This document shows positions 31,301 through 32,339 of a stretch of DNA of 32,339 nt, piece by piece (the stretch's first letter is position 1; every line of letters begins with the position of its first letter). The stretch covers positions 1 through 32,339 of the forward strand of contig JAGMBO010000041.1 of the NCBI GenBank assembly GCA_023129715.1, written 5' to 3'. Under the pieces are notes generated by a model. The model did not search any database. It saw only the letters and a program-made list of their open reading frames with translations, and was not told the origin of the DNA. This DNA is from Candidatus Eiseniibacteriota bacterium (GTDB taxonomy: Bacteria; Eisenbacteria; RBG-16-71-46; CAIMUX01; WJJG01). A program made the translations under genes and the position numbers.

Positions 31301-32079
31301 TCGACGGCAAACGTGGTCTCCGGATCTTGGCCGTCGATGCAGCCGCTGTTGAAGAGATCGCTGCCGCCGTGGGCCAATTCGTAGAAGATGGCGATGTCAT
31401 CGGACTGGACGTGGCTTTGGACTTCCTCCTCGGTCGGCCAGATGATGACGTCGGTCGGAAAGCCCATGGTCTCGAACCACCCGTGGGCGTTATCGGCCCA
31501 CCAGTGCCAGGAGTTCTCGCACGGGTTGAAGTCGATCGGACCGGTCAACGAGAACCCGCTTGCCGGCGGTGGGATCCCGGGGCCGAGAATCTCACCGGTG
31601 ACGGCATCGACTACCGTGAGCGCGACCTGGCCGCCGGTATCGCTGCGCACGACCCAGCAGGGGTTCAGTGGTGCCGGATCCAGGGGAAAGACATCCGAGT
31701 CGGGGGCGATGAGCAGCAGGCGAGCCGACGCGCCGGGGTCCCCGACCAAGACAGCCGCATCCTCCGCCGAAAGCGCGAGCGGCGGCAGGCGGTCAGGCAC
31801 GTCGTTTCTCCAGTGAGACTTCCGATCGAGCAGCTCCTCGCTCATGCGACTGAACTGGTAGACAATGTAGTCCTTCTCGACAACCGCCTCGCCGAGCGTG
31901 CGTTGGTGGAGGTAGACGATCAGCTGATCCGAGATCACGATCTCCTGAAAGGGCACGTCTTCCGCCTCGACGGTAGCGAGCAGGCCGGAACCGGCGGCCT
32001 GAGCGCCATCGAACGGGATCGCGAGCCAGAGGATCCCGACAACGGCGACCAGGCGGAGAACTGCCTGCAGACCGAACAT
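28324..32079 (-). CDS. Secreted caspase-fold-like peptidase with eight six-Cys repeats, beta-helix and FlgD-Ig-type tail
   Basis: A 1251-residue exported protein. The ATG at 32079 follows AAAGGAG (complement of 32089-32095). The signal peptide is residues 1-29, ending 'GAQA'. About 205-370 looks like a clan CD (caspase/gingipain-fold) core: a hydrophobic strand ends in His237-Gly ('IAIFYELAHGGS'), and the next strand ends in Cys279 ('LFAFIGSCDG'), the classic dyad layout. About 374-562 and 747-858 hold five and three copies of a 38-residue repeat, ACC-x-G-x2-C-x7-C-x3-GG-x8-CDPNPC. Between them is an unassigned beta-rich module (about 563-746). About 860-1140 is a right-handed beta-helix ('TIQTALDAAAAGDTVYLADG', 'SGCIFSGNES', 'GGAV'). 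The C-terminus ('LKVYDAGGRLVRRLLDE' to 'GIFFLRLETAG') is a FlgD-Ig sorting domain. Peptidase activity is inferred from the fold motif only. Confidence 0.85.
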   Translation of the reverse strand: MFGLQAVLRLVAVVGILWLAIPFDGAQAAGSGLLATVEAEDVPFQEIVISDQLIVYLHQRTLGEAVVEKDYIVYQFSRMSEELLDRKSHWRNDVPDRLPPLALSAEDAAVLVGDPGASARLLLIAPDSDVFPLDPAPLNPCWVVRSDTGGQVALTVVDAVTGEILGPGIPPPASGFSLTGPIDFNPCENSWHWWADNAHGWFETMGFPTDVIIWPTEEEVQSHVQSDDIAIFYELAHGGSDLFNSGCIDGQDPETTFAVEIELWLTGYYKKLFAFIGSCDGLCGTGVGTFSDAFRKGSNENATTVGYCGMSTPQCDDCWSYSLNWQDALFNYMSVGYPVKEAFDMALADYPVCAINACMRFAGDEAFSLVFTVGACCIGEACQILAPDDCTALGGEWFPGIESCDPLPCVAHPCCTGSVCQMLNPFDCMRAGGEIFDTIASCDPNPCDWGACCLGDDCVHTILPVCNDSGGAWHDGIDCEPDPCTPYACCIGDECQVLAYVDCVAAGGQLMEEYASCDPNPCAARACCIGDVCYLRTLPACTAAGGIFLPGVEVCDEYICMPDSMNLFGGVLIAHAPAGLTYTDGVDWCARYEDEFRIEASSQQVTRIDPAGPEETATWYVIAAWGEPRSWNRVTFGLGDYDPGQLGIGAWGPCNGGGVQSASPGWPGPNEGVTMMHADRWSGDFEAVYWFASYAYTTGTLALCAWEQAGETGFGNPDGVTFPVSCYGALGIYTDGVACHPQENAACCLGAECQLVSHQECVAMGGVWQSGVASCDPNPCTPRACCVGEACTLASEAECGLLGGIWYETIDACDPDPCSAYACCIGETCQLLSEPECAGLGGDWIYGHAACDPNPCGAGLALVRADGAGMWPTIQTALDAAAAGDTVYLADGVYRGAGNRDLDCLGTALCLRSLRGDAAACIIACEGSAGDEHRGFHFDSGEPAGCRIEGITIRDGYAANGGAILCTGSAPSISGCIFSGNESPGVGGAVLAIAEAAPAFEQCTFVGNAAALGGAVGGDSAAIVLEACTFHCSAADSGACIYGDEAQLDVLRCILGFSVDGEAVHLTAGSGADFSCCDIYGNAEGDWTGVIAEQLGRDGNFSMDPYFCDAEGGDLGLWNYTPCDQQGCGLIGAWPVACWAPQELADGQSGRPGEAVMRLQIVSSTPTSLPGTVRIAYAIPEGGANTRATLKVYDAGGRLVRRLLDEVRPAGAQTLTWDGRDEEGRALGSGIFFLRLETAGERLTRPVVVVR

Positions 32080-32203
32080 GGGGAGGATCTCCTTTCGTCA
32101 CTACGCGAGCAATGGCCCCCGTGAATCACGCGACTCCCCGGAGGCTCGAACGTGCCACAAGACCCCGCACCTTGAGTTGCCCAGATGCGCTGCACTCCGA
32201 CAG

Positions 32204-32231
32204 AGTTTAAGCGTATCCCATTACTGTACAA
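32204..32231 (-). promoter_or_regulatory. Possible promoter of the caspase-like gene
   Basis: On the minus strand TTGTAC (complement of 32226-32231), a 16-bp spacer and TAAACT (complement of 32204-32209), in a locally AT-richer stretch. The leader to 32079 would be about 115 nt. Its end can fold GGAG-AUC-CUCC, partly hiding the Shine-Dalgarno. Confidence 0.45.
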
Positions 32232-32270
32232 CATACAAGCGGGATTGGTCTGTTGAAAATCGGGGAGTTG

Positions 32271-32339
32271 ATGAGCGAGGAATCAGCGGCTCCGCTCGGG
32301 GCAGCGGGGCGGGGTGTAACCCACCACTCTCTGCTGCTC
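32271..32339 (+). CDS. Possible 5' end of a gene running off the window
   Basis: ATG 32271 is preceded closely by GGGGAG, and the frame stays open for 23 codons to the window edge ('MSEESAAPLGAAGRGVTHHS'). It is too short to recognise a family, and the ribosome site is only three bases from the ATG, so this is tentative. If real, it would be divergent from the caspase-like gene. Confidence 0.3.
   Translation, partial: MSEESAAPLGAAGRGVTHHSLLL

Noticed and set aside
29269-32124. 951-residue open frame on the plus strand, antisense to the caspase-like gene
   Set aside because: The minus-strand frame has a signal peptide, regular Cys repeats and recognisable domains. The plus frame shows none, lacks a ribosome site, and long antisense frames are expected in GC-rich coding DNA.

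Overview
The window is GC-rich, densely coded bacterial DNA from a Gram-negative organism. The cell plan is inferred from an outer-membrane-type lipoprotein, a PilT/PilU retraction-ATPase pair, a Tat-exported formate dehydrogenase, and many secreted multidomain proteins. Three of those secreted proteins end in FlgD-Ig/T9SS-type-A-like domains ('PNPF/PNPW' followed by 'G-[IV]-[YF]-F-x-R'). PPC-like domains and six-cysteine 'ACC..CDPNPC' repeats are also present. The combination resembles uncultured FCB-neighbouring phyla such as Candidatus Eisenbacteria or Krumholzibacteriota. This is recollection of family distribution, not a search result. No rRNA, tRNA, CRISPR array or insertion sequence was seen.

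Layout. 35-535 (-): small membrane protein. 851-4144 (-): large secreted CapA-fold metallophosphatase-like protein with a PKD domain and sorting-type C-terminus. 4145-4501: divergent promoter region with six contiguous 20-bp repeats. 4502-7194 (+): saccharopine pathway of lysine breakdown, as separate lysine-ketoglutarate reductase and saccharopine dehydrogenase genes. 7201-7280: 10-bp repeats. 7334-13028 (+): formate dehydrogenase locus with a small Cys-tailed protein, a ModE-like regulator, FdhE, a selenocysteine-containing catalytic subunit (TGA at 9692-9694 with a SECIS hairpin) and a four-cluster FeS subunit, closed by a 14-bp perfect hairpin.

13339-17908 (+): three secreted proteins, a PPC-type protein, a double beta-propeller protein and a small unknown. 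18047-21463 (+): a TPR-CHAT (caspase-fold) protein with a lipoprotein signal. 21665-23922 (+): pilT-like and pilU-like ATPases. 23990-24916 (+): AEC-family transporter. 25024-26826 (-): SLC13/RCK_C permease. 27216-28241 (+): a second PPC-like secreted protein. 28324-32079 (-): a 1251-residue secreted protein with a caspase-like His/Cys dyad, eight Cys-rich repeats, a beta-helix and a FlgD-Ig tail.

The most notable signal is that three otherwise different secreted proteins (ending at 14292, 17908 and 28241) share an ungapped 16-residue C-terminus, TP-x5-[T/S... as the last of the five]-WG-x-[IV]-K-x-[MR]-[FY]-x, ending exactly at the stop codon. It looks like a C-terminal sorting or processing tag distinct from the FlgD-type tails on the other three secreted proteins. 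Two caspase-fold proteins that act outside the cytoplasm lie in the same window, one of them 138 bp downstream of a tagged gene. A functional link is only inference.
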